Shown here piece by piece: positions 38,899-48,267 of a stretch of DNA of 64,000 nt (position 1 is its first letter; each line of letters begins with the position of its first letter). The position numbers and the translations under genes were made by a program. Below the pieces are notes generated by a model. The model searched no databases and was not told the origin of the DNA. It worked only from the letters and a program-made list of their open reading frames with translations. The stretch is from Wenyingzhuangia aestuarii. GTDB lineage: Bacteria; Bacteroidota; Bacteroidia; Flavobacteriales; Flavobacteriaceae. Where the stretch lies: contig NZ_JAATJG010000012.1 of the NCBI RefSeq assembly GCF_011927765.1, positions 1 through 64,000 on the forward strand, given 5' to 3'.

Positions 38899-38944
38899 AA
38901 AAAACAGTTTAGTCTAAAAATTTTCTTAGGCTAAACTGTTTTTT
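38899..38944 (-). terminator. Terminator after the sulfatase at 38966
   Basis: A perfect 14-base stem (38899-38912 with 38931-38944) has an 18-base loop and A6/U6 ends. It is 22 bases past the stop codon and leaves about 140 bases for the promoter of the next gene. Confidence 0.82.
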
Positions 38945-38965
38945 AAATTCTAAAAAACTAAAAAC

Positions 38966-40798
38966 TTATTTTTTTAGTATCAATTTATAATCATGTGCTC
39001 CTGGAGCAAAATTGCTATGAAAAACTTGAGTTCCATCCCCTCTTTTCCCCCAATTAACTTCTACTCGATTATCTCCTAAAACAATATTGATTAACTTTTC
39101 TTTCATTTGTTTTGCAATCTTCGCATACTTTTTATCAAAAGCTAAATTGTTAATTTCATGAGGGTCTTTTTTCATGTAATACAAAGCAGGATCTAGTTCT
39201 TTATAACTAGCATTTAAAGCCCAATTCATATCTTCTCCACGTTTTTTAGTAGGACGAGTTTGCATAGAAAACACATAATCTTTAGTACGAATGTAAGCTC
39301 TTGGTCCTGTTACTGCATGACTTTCTCCCACAATATAATCTCTTTTAGGGGCTTCTTTTGATGCTACTTTCTGCATGTCTAAACCGTCTAAATATGCATA
39401 TTCTGATTTTTCTAAATCGGCACCTCCTGCAGCCATAATTGTTGGGGCAATATCTACAAACTCTGTAAAGTCTTTTACCACTTTTCCTGCTGGAAATGCT
39501 TTTTTATCCGAAGAAACGACCACTATTGGGTTGTGGCTATCTATATCCCAAGAAGAAAATTTAGAAACAGATCCGTGGTCATTTAATTTCCATCCATGAT
39601 CTCCACAGACATAGACAATCATATAGGGTTGGTTTTTACTTTTACTATATGCAACAAAATCATCAACTGCTTGTCCAACTAATGCATCTCCATAGGCACA
39701 AAAAGCATAATAATCTTGAATCATTTTCTGTTTCTCTGCATCTTTAAAATGGTCAGAATAACCCGCTTCTACTTGTTTTTTTAACTGTTTAGGCATTGTT
39801 TCTAACTCTTTTTTATCAAAAGAAGGTACGTTATAAGTATGTTTTTTAAAACGTTCTCTGTAGCTCGCTGGTGGTAGTACTGGTGTATGAGGAAAATCGA
39901 ACCCTATTTGACAAAACAAAGGTTTATCTGGGTTTACACCTTTAAATTCTCTAGAACCTGCTTTAAATTTTTTATTTTCATTATCTAAATATTTTTTAAA
40001 AAATTGAGTGTAATAACCATCTCTTGTTTCTCCTGCTTTTCTAGAACTTACACCGGCTAATATACCTGGAGTAAACGGAGTAAGTGGTCCTTTCTTTTTG
40101 TTATAATGTCTAAGTAAATCATACTCTTCCATTGCTTTTTTAGCTGTCCCCTTATAATTTGGCAATTTGTTTTCTAATTCTTTAGAGATATATTGAAATT
40201 CCCCCTCTTCAGTTACAAAAAACTCTACGTTTTGTCTTTTTATTTTTTCTCCATTTATTTCATCAAACCAATCTTTACCCCAGCCCGTTAAACCATCTTT
40301 TCTTAATTCTTTAAAACTAATGTCTTGTTGGTACATTTTAGCAGATTTTAGCTTTCCACCTTCTTTGGTTTTTAAACGAACTCCTAATTTACCAATATGC
40401 AAAGTTTCGTACCCTAACGTAGCCATTTGTTCTGGTAAAGTTGGTTTAGAGCTTGATGCATTGTTGTTATGATATTCAAACTCATACACCCCTGAACGAA
40501 ATGGATAACGACCATAATGCATAGAAGCACGAGATGGTGCACAACCTGTAGCTTGACAATAGGTATTGATAAACGTAGTTCCTTCTTTAGTTAATTTATC
40601 TACGTTTGGAGATTCTACATAACCTAACTTACTCATTTCTTTCCCATCAATCATTTTATTAAAGGCTCTAATAGCATCGTAACGTTGATCATCTGTTAAA
40701 ATCCAAAGTACGTTGGGTTGTTGCTTTTGTGCCCATGTTGTTTTAGGCAAAAAAATAAAGGCTAACAAGCATAGCAATATTGCTTTATTTAGTTTCAT
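38966..40798 (-). CDS. S1-family sulfatase, long form
   Basis: This 610-residue secreted sulfatase has the Asp pair at 36-37 and the catalytic CAPSR at 86-90, preceded by an extra Cys at 81. It is about 100 residues longer than most sulfatases here because of insertions between residues 150 and 260. The second metal site reads VCGDHGWK instead of the SSDNG form, which is typical of iduronate-2-sulfatase-like and choline-sulfatase-like S1 members. It is the last gene of a four-gene run (45732 down to 38966). Confidence 0.89.
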   Translation of the reverse strand: MKLNKAILLCLLAFIFLPKTTWAQKQQPNVLWILTDDQRYDAIRAFNKMIDGKEMSKLGYVESPNVDKLTKEGTTFINTYCQATGCAPSRASMHYGRYPFRSGVYEFEYHNNNASSSKPTLPEQMATLGYETLHIGKLGVRLKTKEGGKLKSAKMYQQDISFKELRKDGLTGWGKDWFDEINGEKIKRQNVEFFVTEEGEFQYISKELENKLPNYKGTAKKAMEEYDLLRHYNKKKGPLTPFTPGILAGVSSRKAGETRDGYYTQFFKKYLDNENKKFKAGSREFKGVNPDKPLFCQIGFDFPHTPVLPPASYRERFKKHTYNVPSFDKKELETMPKQLKKQVEAGYSDHFKDAEKQKMIQDYYAFCAYGDALVGQAVDDFVAYSKSKNQPYMIVYVCGDHGWKLNDHGSVSKFSSWDIDSHNPIVVVSSDKKAFPAGKVVKDFTEFVDIAPTIMAAGGADLEKSEYAYLDGLDMQKVASKEAPKRDYIVGESHAVTGPRAYIRTKDYVFSMQTRPTKKRGEDMNWALNASYKELDPALYYMKKDPHEINNLAFDKKYAKIAKQMKEKLINIVLGDNRVEVNWGKRGDGTQVFHSNFAPGAHDYKLILKK

Positions 40799-40817
40799 AA
40801 TTCTTTTCGTTTTTTAA

Positions 40818-42194
40818 TTATTCTATAATGATTTCATCTATTTGCCAAGATCCTGAACTTGCTTTACTTGCAGGTTGAATTCCTACTTGCATAATTCTTT
40901 CTTTGATATGTGAAAACTGAGACAAATCCATTGTATAAGTTTTAAATCCTTTATCATTAGCAGAAATAGGAATAGAAATCCATTCTTGCTCGTTCCAATC
41001 TACAGGTTCATTAATAGCCCAAAAATTGCCACTGTAACCTCTACTGTACAATGCTACTTTTATACTTTTAGCCACACTGCTGTTTTTAATTTTAAAAGTT
41101 ATTTTTGAACACAGTTTAGATTCTGTATACAACCATGGAGCACTGGTTATTATCGCATTTTTATCCGTAATAGTTCCCGTAATAACTCCGTCTTTAAACA
41201 ATACATCTGTTCCCGATCTTGCATGCCACCCCATAGTACTATTGATAAATTTAAATGGCCTCCCTGGTGCAGGGTACATACCATCTTCTTTGGGAATTAC
41301 AATTGTTCCATCTTGATTAAAAAACACCGGTTTTAAACTAGCACCTCTATAAAAAGCACTGATATCGTGATTCTCTTGTAATACATATTTTTGTCCATGC
41401 CAATCAAAAAAACTAGTATGCCCTCCTTTTAAAAATGCTCCTTTTAATTCATAAGGACCATATAAATTTTTAGACATGGCATAGGTAGAACCATAAACTA
41501 AATAATACCATCCATTACGTTTAAACAAGGTTGATTTATCATCTGTATTTACTTTATTTCCCTCTTTATCTTGTACTAAAATAGCTTTAGGTTTAGTCGT
41601 TAAAGACTTCATATCTTTAGCCAAAGTAGCCATATAATATGTATTTACTCCAAAACAAATGGTATACACATCATCTTCTACAAAAATTTCTGGATCATAA
41701 GGGTGTACAGGTACAATTCCTTTTGGTAACAATGGTTTTCCTAATAAATCTTTGTATTCGCCAGTAATTTCATCGGCAACCATTACTCCGGTATCTATAT
41801 TTCTATTAGAAAAAAACCAGTAATACTTACCGTCTCTTTCTGTAATATCGCCTGCCCAACAATTAGGTTGATTTCCAATATAAGTATCCTTAGGATCTAA
41901 ACTTCTTGAATAGTTCCAATTTTTTAAATCGGTACTATACCAAACTTCCCATCGGTCCATTCTAAAAGAACCTTTTCCTTCCCAAGATTCATCATGTCCG
42001 CAGATTGCAAACACAGTATCGTTCTGAACCCAAGCATGAGGATCTGCCATTCCATGTTCTGGAGCAATGACATCAACTTTTATTGCTTTTTTATACAAAT
42101 CTTTAGAAGTATAATCATCTAAACCTAGATTTTTTTGTTGCGCAAACACAAAGGACGAAACTCCACATAAAAATAAAAAAACTGTAGTTTTCAT
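40818..42194 (-). CDS. GH43-like propeller glycosidase with C-terminal carbohydrate-binding-like domain
   Basis: This 458-residue secreted protein has a five-bladed propeller (about 40-310) and a C-terminal jelly-roll-like domain (about 320-458). The latter ends in GSWQIDEIIIE, a pattern seen in CBM4/CBM6-type or galactose-binding domains. Candidate catalytic residues are Asp51 in MADPHAW and Asp167 in HPYDPEIF, at the places of the base and pKa modulator in GH43. The subfamily and substrate are unknown; an alpha-linked galactose or pentose side unit is possible. It sits 7 bases after the Asp-box protein and 19 before a sulfatase. Confidence 0.75.
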   Translation of the reverse strand: MKTTVFLFLCGVSSFVFAQQKNLGLDDYTSKDLYKKAIKVDVIAPEHGMADPHAWVQNDTVFAICGHDESWEGKGSFRMDRWEVWYSTDLKNWNYSRSLDPKDTYIGNQPNCWAGDITERDGKYYWFFSNRNIDTGVMVADEITGEYKDLLGKPLLPKGIVPVHPYDPEIFVEDDVYTICFGVNTYYMATLAKDMKSLTTKPKAILVQDKEGNKVNTDDKSTLFKRNGWYYLVYGSTYAMSKNLYGPYELKGAFLKGGHTSFFDWHGQKYVLQENHDISAFYRGASLKPVFFNQDGTIVIPKEDGMYPAPGRPFKFINSTMGWHARSGTDVLFKDGVITGTITDKNAIITSAPWLYTESKLCSKITFKIKNSSVAKSIKVALYSRGYSGNFWAINEPVDWNEQEWISIPISANDKGFKTYTMDLSQFSHIKERIMQVGIQPASKASSGSWQIDEIIIE

Positions 42195-42201
42195 TTTGTT
42201 T

Positions 42202-44811
42202 TTATTTTAACCAACCTTCTGTTGATTTGTTTAAGTAAGTAATAAACCATCCTGATCCCCAAGCAGCACTCCACAATACATTTTTATTGTATGGATCTGG
42301 TTTTACATCTACCATTTTATTAGGTTGCCCTAAGCCTTTGTTAATTTTTTTCCAGCTTTTTGCTCCGTCTTGAGATAAATAAATTCCAGGATTCATAAAG
42401 TTTTTAGAAATATGTCCTGCTTGTGCAGCTACACTAATCACAATTAAATCTTTATCTATTGGAGAGGTTTCTATTTGCCATACAAAAGGAGCTTTAAAAA
42501 TTTGTTTCCAAGATTTACCGTTGTTTTTACTTCTCCATACTCCACCTTCTTCATAAGTTCCAGTACGTCTACCAGTAGCAATGTATATATTGTGATTATT
42601 TCTATCTATAAACACATTATTCACTGCTTTTATCACTGATGGAATCTTCATCTTTTCCCAAGAAGTTCCTTTGTTTGTAGATTTATACAAACCTCCATTA
42701 TTATCATTTAAAGCTGCATAAATAATATTTGGATTTTTAGGGTCTAGCTCAATTCTTCTGACACTTGCTTTTTTGTGAAAACCTTTATTGCTTAGCTCCC
42801 AGGTATAACCACCATCAAAAGAACGATAAAAACCAAATCCTCCTTTGGTTAATTTTGCCGATCCATCTGCTACTTCTGCAATAGGTTTTAAAACGGTACA
42901 GAAATACATGTTTTTTGGTTCTTTAGGATCAATTGTTAAAGAATATTGTGTTAATAAACCACGGTACGATGGATTGTTACCTTCAAAAATAGTTGCAATA
43001 TTTTCCCACGTTTTTCCTCCATCTTGTGTTCTACGTAATTTTCCTCTGTGCTCTTGTCTCCAAGCTAAAGAATAAATTGTATTTGGATCGTTAGGGTGAA
43101 CTGCCATCGTAGATGTTGAATGCTGTCCGTGCATTCCGCTATGATCATGTACTTGACCATCTATTTGTTCTACAGCTACCGCTTGTTTATCTGGCCAACC
43201 ATCTAAATCTGTTGTTTGCCACAAACCATGTTCTCCACTAGCTAATAATCTTCTTCCTTTAATTCCAGTTTCGTGCAACATGTATCTACCAGGTAAATTA
43301 CTATCTCCTCTACCAATCCATTTATTGCTTCCTGGTGATGTTTCAAAATCATCTACTTGTTGCCAAGTTTTTCCATGATCTGTAGATTTTAACGTTTGCT
43401 GATCTATACCAATAAATACTTCTCCCTTTATATTGATTGCCAACATACGGTTTCCTGAGCGTTCTGATCCATTGTCCATATTTACTTGCAAATGCGCAAA
43501 TTCAATATTATCTCCTATAGGGTTGTTTCTTCTTGCCCAATACGCTTTGTCTTTTTTGGCTTTCCAATACATACCGTTACGCGCACAAACTATCCATGTT
43601 TTACCACCATTCTCTGTTTTCCAAAGATCTCCTGCTCCAAAGCTTTTATCGTGTTTTTTGTTAAAAACAACATAAATTTCATCCTTATTTAGTGGATTTA
43701 CTACCAATCTATTAAATACTGGTAAAGCTTCTGTTGGCAATGCTTTTAACTCCGTTTTAATTTCTTTTTTAGATTGTCCAAACCAGTAACCAATAGTATT
43801 ATAGTATCTATCTATTTCAGGATAAAAACTAATTTTAGTTAAATCAATAGCTAAATTCCCTGTAATATTTGTCCAAGATTTTCCTTCGTCAGTACTTTTG
43901 TACACTCCTCCTATAGAAGTTGTGGTGTTTCCTGCTTTTTTATAAACAGTTTGTTCTACTAAAAACAATTCAAAATCTCCCGTTTTAGGATTGTAATAAG
44001 AAGTTAAATCACGAGGTAAATTATTTGGTAATCCTTTGTTGGCAGCTTTCCAATTATCACCTCCATTAGTACTTACAAACATCCCATAATTGGTGGCTAT
44101 AAAAATAGTTGATGGATTTTTAGGATGATAAATAATTCTAGCTACATCTAAATTTCCAGATATATCTGCTGCAATTTTAGTCCATGTTTTTCCTCCATTT
44201 TTAGTTTTTAAAATATATCCATAGCTTGCTCTTTTATGAATATTTCCATGAGGTTTTGCTAAACTTCTATGGTTTTCTTTTATATTCCAAAAATCTCCTG
44301 CTCCTATTAACCATTCTTTATCATTTTTAGGGTTGATGGTTACTTGTGTATGTGCATTACTTACGTGTTTTCCGCTAGTTCTAGGAATGTCGTAAATTAA
44401 ATTCCATGTTCTTCCCCTATCATTAGAGGTATACACACCACCTGCACGTTCTATAGCCACACCAAAATCTGGATTTTGTTTAGAGAACGTAATATCGTGT
44501 ACACGCTCCATGTCTACTCCAAGACCATCAGAGTCTTTAAGAGTATGCCAAGATTTTCCGTTATCCCAAGTACCATAACTTACATGCATGTCGGGGCCCA
44601 TAAACATTACATTAGCATCTGTGGGATGACACCAAAATTCTTCGTTATATCCTGACATTCCTGGTCCAAAGTTTTTCCAAACAATAGAAGGATTCGAAAT
44701 AACTTTTTCAGTTTTTATTTTCTTAAAAAACTTTTTTTGTGCTTTAGATTCTTGAGCATTTGCTTGAAACGCAAACAAAGCTGCTACTATAAATAATTTA
44801 ATATTTCTCAT
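42202..44811 (-). CDS. Giant Asp-box (BNR) beta-propeller protein
   Basis: This 869-residue secreted paralogue matches the propeller part of the protein at 35050-38754 over nearly its whole length. It has many D-x-G-x-[TS]-W Asp boxes and the shared block EFWCHPTD. It lacks the GLUG region and the T9SS domain of the larger copy, so it may stay in the periplasm or leave by another route. Size and Asp boxes recall GH74-type or sialidase-like folds. The carrageenan-active GH150 family was also predicted to contain a propeller, so it is worth comparing. It is co-transcribed with a GH16 and a GH43-like gene. Confidence 0.84.
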   Translation of the reverse strand: MRNIKLFIVAALFAFQANAQESKAQKKFFKKIKTEKVISNPSIVWKNFGPGMSGYNEEFWCHPTDANVMFMGPDMHVSYGTWDNGKSWHTLKDSDGLGVDMERVHDITFSKQNPDFGVAIERAGGVYTSNDRGRTWNLIYDIPRTSGKHVSNAHTQVTINPKNDKEWLIGAGDFWNIKENHRSLAKPHGNIHKRASYGYILKTKNGGKTWTKIAADISGNLDVARIIYHPKNPSTIFIATNYGMFVSTNGGDNWKAANKGLPNNLPRDLTSYYNPKTGDFELFLVEQTVYKKAGNTTTSIGGVYKSTDEGKSWTNITGNLAIDLTKISFYPEIDRYYNTIGYWFGQSKKEIKTELKALPTEALPVFNRLVVNPLNKDEIYVVFNKKHDKSFGAGDLWKTENGGKTWIVCARNGMYWKAKKDKAYWARRNNPIGDNIEFAHLQVNMDNGSERSGNRMLAINIKGEVFIGIDQQTLKSTDHGKTWQQVDDFETSPGSNKWIGRGDSNLPGRYMLHETGIKGRRLLASGEHGLWQTTDLDGWPDKQAVAVEQIDGQVHDHSGMHGQHSTSTMAVHPNDPNTIYSLAWRQEHRGKLRRTQDGGKTWENIATIFEGNNPSYRGLLTQYSLTIDPKEPKNMYFCTVLKPIAEVADGSAKLTKGGFGFYRSFDGGYTWELSNKGFHKKASVRRIELDPKNPNIIYAALNDNNGGLYKSTNKGTSWEKMKIPSVIKAVNNVFIDRNNHNIYIATGRRTGTYEEGGVWRSKNNGKSWKQIFKAPFVWQIETSPIDKDLIVISVAAQAGHISKNFMNPGIYLSQDGAKSWKKINKGLGQPNKMVDVKPDPYNKNVLWSAAWGSGWFITYLNKSTEGWLK

Positions 44812-44844
44812 TATTCTAAACGTTGATTATTCTCTAGCTGTTAT

Positions 44845-45732
44845 TTATTCTACCAATTTCCAAGCTCTTACCCAATCGTAAGAAGTTGTTCTTTCTTTTT
44901 TAGAACCCGTTAAACCACCATCTGCAGGCACTGGATTCCAGTCGTAGGTTTCTGTAACCATTTTTAAGTGCATTGGAATATTAAAATCTGCAGGAGGTGT
45001 AACTTTATTTACCAATTCTCCATCTAAGAAAAACAAGACTTCGTTTTTGTTTTTCCACCAAACTCCATATGTATGAAAATCTTCATACACCTTTCCTTTT
45101 TTTAAAATAGCCTTAGCTCCTTTGGTTCCTTTTACAATATCACAATCTGCAGGAATACCTCTACTATGCGTATTAGACCCCATTCTTACATCAGCATCTT
45201 TTGCCCAAGCTTTATCTGTTACAATTCTACCTACACATTCTTGAATGTCTAGTTCTGTAGTTCTTTTATCACAGCCTGACAACTCTCTTTTATCACTTAT
45301 TAACCAAAATGTAGAAGACATAAATGTTTTACTTGCTTTCATTTTACATTCGTAAAAACCGTAAGTCATTGCTTTTTTTGAACTGACCAAACCACAGGCA
45401 TGTGTAAACTCTTTTTTGTTTTTTACAACAGGTGCTGGCAATTTATAATTGGTAATTCTTAATTCTCCTTTTTCTACTTTTACTGTATTGGGAAAAAATA
45501 AACCAGGTGGTCTACCAATCCATCCTCCTATAGAGTTTACCCACTTTTTGGAATCTAATTTTTTCCCATTAAATTCGTCAGACATTTCTTTTATTAACTT
45601 CCATTCTTTGTTTAAAAGTTGTAATCCATCATCTTTAATAATGTAAGGTCCTTTTTGAGAAAAAGCTTGTAAGCTCATCATTACAGAAAAAGCAATGAAT
45701 AAAACTGATTTGATAAAATTCTTTATTTTCAT
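44845..45732 (-). CDS. GH16-family endo-galactanase, single domain
   Basis: This 295-residue secreted enzyme has the GH16 signature E-L-D-I-Q-E at 160-165 (nucleophile Glu160, acid/base Glu165) and the fold start SDEFNGKKLDSKKW. It is a catalytic jelly roll with no added domain. It resembles the GH16 protein at 28557-29822 around the active site (DIQEC, then MVTETY against MVSETY). It is the first gene of a run that continues with an Asp-box protein, a GH43-like protein and a sulfatase. Confidence 0.88.
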   Translation of the reverse strand: MKIKNFIKSVLFIAFSVMMSLQAFSQKGPYIIKDDGLQLLNKEWKLIKEMSDEFNGKKLDSKKWVNSIGGWIGRPPGLFFPNTVKVEKGELRITNYKLPAPVVKNKKEFTHACGLVSSKKAMTYGFYECKMKASKTFMSSTFWLISDKRELSGCDKRTTELDIQECVGRIVTDKAWAKDADVRMGSNTHSRGIPADCDIVKGTKGAKAILKKGKVYEDFHTYGVWWKNKNEVLFFLDGELVNKVTPPADFNIPMHLKMVTETYDWNPVPADGGLTGSKKERTTSYDWVRAWKLVE

Positions 45733-45761
45733 AAATAGTTTAATTATAATAATTCATATGA

Positions 45762-45821
45762 TAAAGTTATTTCTAAAACCGTTAAACAATAGCACATATT
45801 GATTTTATATGAAACATAAAT
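45762..45821 (-). promoter_or_regulatory. Possible promoter and half-site upstream of the GH16 gene
   Basis: On the minus strand TAACTTTA (45762-45769) is a weak -7 match. About 46 bases upstream the plus-strand text has CATAAAT (45815-45821), close to the CCATAAAT and CCGTAAA half-sites at 15900 and 9069 and at a similar distance. A poorer copy, ACATATT, lies about 20 bases nearer the gene. This is the weakest member of the set. Confidence 0.25.
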
Positions 45822-45836
45822 GTGTTTTTAACCCAA

Positions 45837-45874
45837 AACACCAACACTTTTACAAATTGTAAAGTACTGGTGTT
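45837..45874 (-). terminator. Probable terminator after the GH3 gene
   Basis: AACACCA (45837-45843) pairs with TGGTGTT (45868-45874), and an inner ACAA/TTGT region extends the stem imperfectly. It lies 30 bases past the GH3 stop. The U-tract on the minus strand is short, so the call is moderate. Confidence 0.5.
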
Positions 45875-45904
45875 TAAGATTTAACTAAAAAAATAAAAAC
45901 AATC

Positions 45905-48265
45905 CTATTTTATTTCATTTTGGGTGAAAAATATTTGTCTTCCGTTTTCTAAAACCAAGTCTTTTCCTTTTAATTTAAGAGTCTTTTTTAAACGAATATC
46001 TGTACTAGAAGCTCCTATTTTAAATACATAATCTCCTGATTCTACCAACCATTGGTCATTTTTATATTGAACCATTTGTTGTGGTGAAACTTTAAAGGTT
46101 ACCGTTTTTTCTTTTCCTGATGGAATAGATACTCTTTGAAAACCTTTTAATTGAATAGCTTTCATTGTTGAGGTGTTGTCTAGTGGAGAAACGTACAATT
46201 GTACAATTTCAGTTCCATCCATTTTCCCTGTATTTTTAATAGCTACTGAAATAGAAAAACGATCATCTGTTACTTTAGCTGATGATTTTATTTTTAGATT
46301 AGAATATTCATACGTAGTGTAAGACAATCCATAACCAAAAGGATATAATGGTTGATTATTTACACTGTAACCATTTTGATAATTTACCTCTTCTCTTTTT
46401 TGAGAATTAGGATACGTAACACATAGTTTTGCTGATGGATTTACGTTTCCTAACAAAATATCTGCAACAGCATTTCCTCCTTCTTCTCCAGGAAACCAAG
46501 CATTAATAATGGCAGCACATCTACCTTCTAATTTATCAATCACTTGTTGTCTTCCTCCAAATAATACCAAAATAACAGGTTTACCCGTTGCTAATAACTT
46601 TTCTACAAAAGCTTCTTGTTCTCCTGGTAAGCCAATTCCTTTTCTACTTCTACCCTCACCATTTAAAGAAATATTTTCTCCTACGGCAGCAATAATTACA
46701 TCGCTTTCTTTAGCAATAGCAATGGCTTTTTGCAAATCTGGTTGAGGCAAACCTTGTACGGTTAACAATTTTAATTTTCCTAACCTACTGTCACCAAAAC
46801 CACTTTTATCTATGGTAGCCTCTAGGTCGGCACTCCAATCACAACCACGTTCGTGTTTAAGTTCTACAGAATTTCCTAATCTATTTTCCAATCCTTCTTT
46901 TAAAGTTACTAGCTTAGGATTATTAGGATTGTATTGCTCTCCTTTCCAAAAAGCTCTCATTGCTTGATAGGTATAATCACCTAACAAGCCTTGTGTTGTG
47001 GCAGCATTTGGACCTACCAAAGCAATTTTTTTAACAGTACTTTTTAAAGGTAAAATTCCATTGTTTTTTAATAGTACTATAGACTGACAAGCAGTTTCGT
47101 AAGCTAATTTTCTAAAAGCAGGAGGATCAAAATCTAAAGCTCCATCTTTTCCTATTTGTGGATTTTTAGCCAGCAAACCTAACTTTTCCTTCATGATTAA
47201 CGATCTTTTTACAGCAACATCAATAGTTTCTTCTGTAATCAATCCCTTTTTAATAGCTTCAGGCAACAAAGGATAAGTTGTTGGCGATGACAATTCTATA
47301 TCTACTCCTGCATTTAAAGCCATAGCTCCTGCTGTCATTAGATCTGGAGCTTGTTTGTATTTTTTATAGACCATATTAATGGCTCCATAATCACTCACTA
47401 CCAATCCGTCAAAACCAATTTCTCTTCTTAACATTCTATCCAACATTGTTGGACTTACCGATATAGGTAAAGATTGATACACTCCATAAGAAGGCATTAC
47501 ACTTTTTGCACCTGCAATTTTAATTGCTGCTTCGTGAGGCATTAAATACTCTTCATACAATGTTTTAGCATCGTTATTTTTAGTTCCATAACCTGCAAAA
47601 TGCTTAACAGTAGCTGCAACTCCAGTATTAAAATTATCTCCTTGTAATCCACTTACAAAGGCAACACCTAAACGAGAAGTTAAGTAAGCATCTTCTCCAT
47701 AACTTTCTTGATGACGGTTCCAATGTGCTGTTCTACTTAAATCTAACATAGGAGACAAAGCAAAAGTAGCTCCGGCTGCTCTCATATTCTGAGTTGTAGA
47801 TGCTGTATTTTTTTGCACCAATTCTGGGTTCCAAGAACATCCTACCCCTATTTGTTGAGGAAAAGTGGTAGCTCCTTGTGTAGCAAAACCTGTAATGGCT
47901 TCTTCGTGAAAAATAGCAGGAATTTTTAATCGTGTTTCCGTCATTAAATAATGCTGAATTTCACGAACTAAATCTCTTAACTTTTCTGGCGACAAAGCTT
48001 GTCCTGTAGAGAACTGACAAAAATGTCCTATTCCATTAGGAATGTGTTCTCTACATTTTTCTAAAGAAAGTTTTCCATCTACCATTAGCTCTCTAATTCT
48101 AGTTCCTGTAATTTGAGCTAATTTTTCCTCCATTGTCATGGTAGACATAATGGCTTCTACTTTTGCATCAATTTCTGGAGTACTAAAAGGCTTTGCTAAC
48201 TTTTCTTGTGCAAAAAGAAAGCTATTGGTCATGAATAAAACGAATAAGATGATGATTTTTTTCAT
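45905..48265 (-). CDS. GH3-family beta-glycosidase
   Basis: This 786-residue secreted exo-enzyme has a barrel domain (about 30-380), an alpha/beta sandwich (about 395-640) and a fibronectin-III-like C-terminal domain. The nucleophile is probably Asp292 in VVSDYGAI. KHFAGYGTKN (221-230) is the usual GH3 motif. It differs clearly from the other GH3 at 20493 (nucleophile context SDYGA against SDCGA), so the two probably take different beta-linked substrates. It starts 2 bases after the sulfatase stop at 48268. Confidence 0.92.
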   Translation of the reverse strand: MKKIIILFVLFMTNSFLFAQEKLAKPFSTPEIDAKVEAIMSTMTMEEKLAQITGTRIRELMVDGKLSLEKCREHIPNGIGHFCQFSTGQALSPEKLRDLVREIQHYLMTETRLKIPAIFHEEAITGFATQGATTFPQQIGVGCSWNPELVQKNTASTTQNMRAAGATFALSPMLDLSRTAHWNRHQESYGEDAYLTSRLGVAFVSGLQGDNFNTGVAATVKHFAGYGTKNNDAKTLYEEYLMPHEAAIKIAGAKSVMPSYGVYQSLPISVSPTMLDRMLRREIGFDGLVVSDYGAINMVYKKYKQAPDLMTAGAMALNAGVDIELSSPTTYPLLPEAIKKGLITEETIDVAVKRSLIMKEKLGLLAKNPQIGKDGALDFDPPAFRKLAYETACQSIVLLKNNGILPLKSTVKKIALVGPNAATTQGLLGDYTYQAMRAFWKGEQYNPNNPKLVTLKEGLENRLGNSVELKHERGCDWSADLEATIDKSGFGDSRLGKLKLLTVQGLPQPDLQKAIAIAKESDVIIAAVGENISLNGEGRSRKGIGLPGEQEAFVEKLLATGKPVILVLFGGRQQVIDKLEGRCAAIINAWFPGEEGGNAVADILLGNVNPSAKLCVTYPNSQKREEVNYQNGYSVNNQPLYPFGYGLSYTTYEYSNLKIKSSAKVTDDRFSISVAIKNTGKMDGTEIVQLYVSPLDNTSTMKAIQLKGFQRVSIPSGKEKTVTFKVSPQQMVQYKNDQWLVESGDYVFKIGASSTDIRLKKTLKLKGKDLVLENGRQIFFTQNEIK

Positions 48266-48267
48266 TC

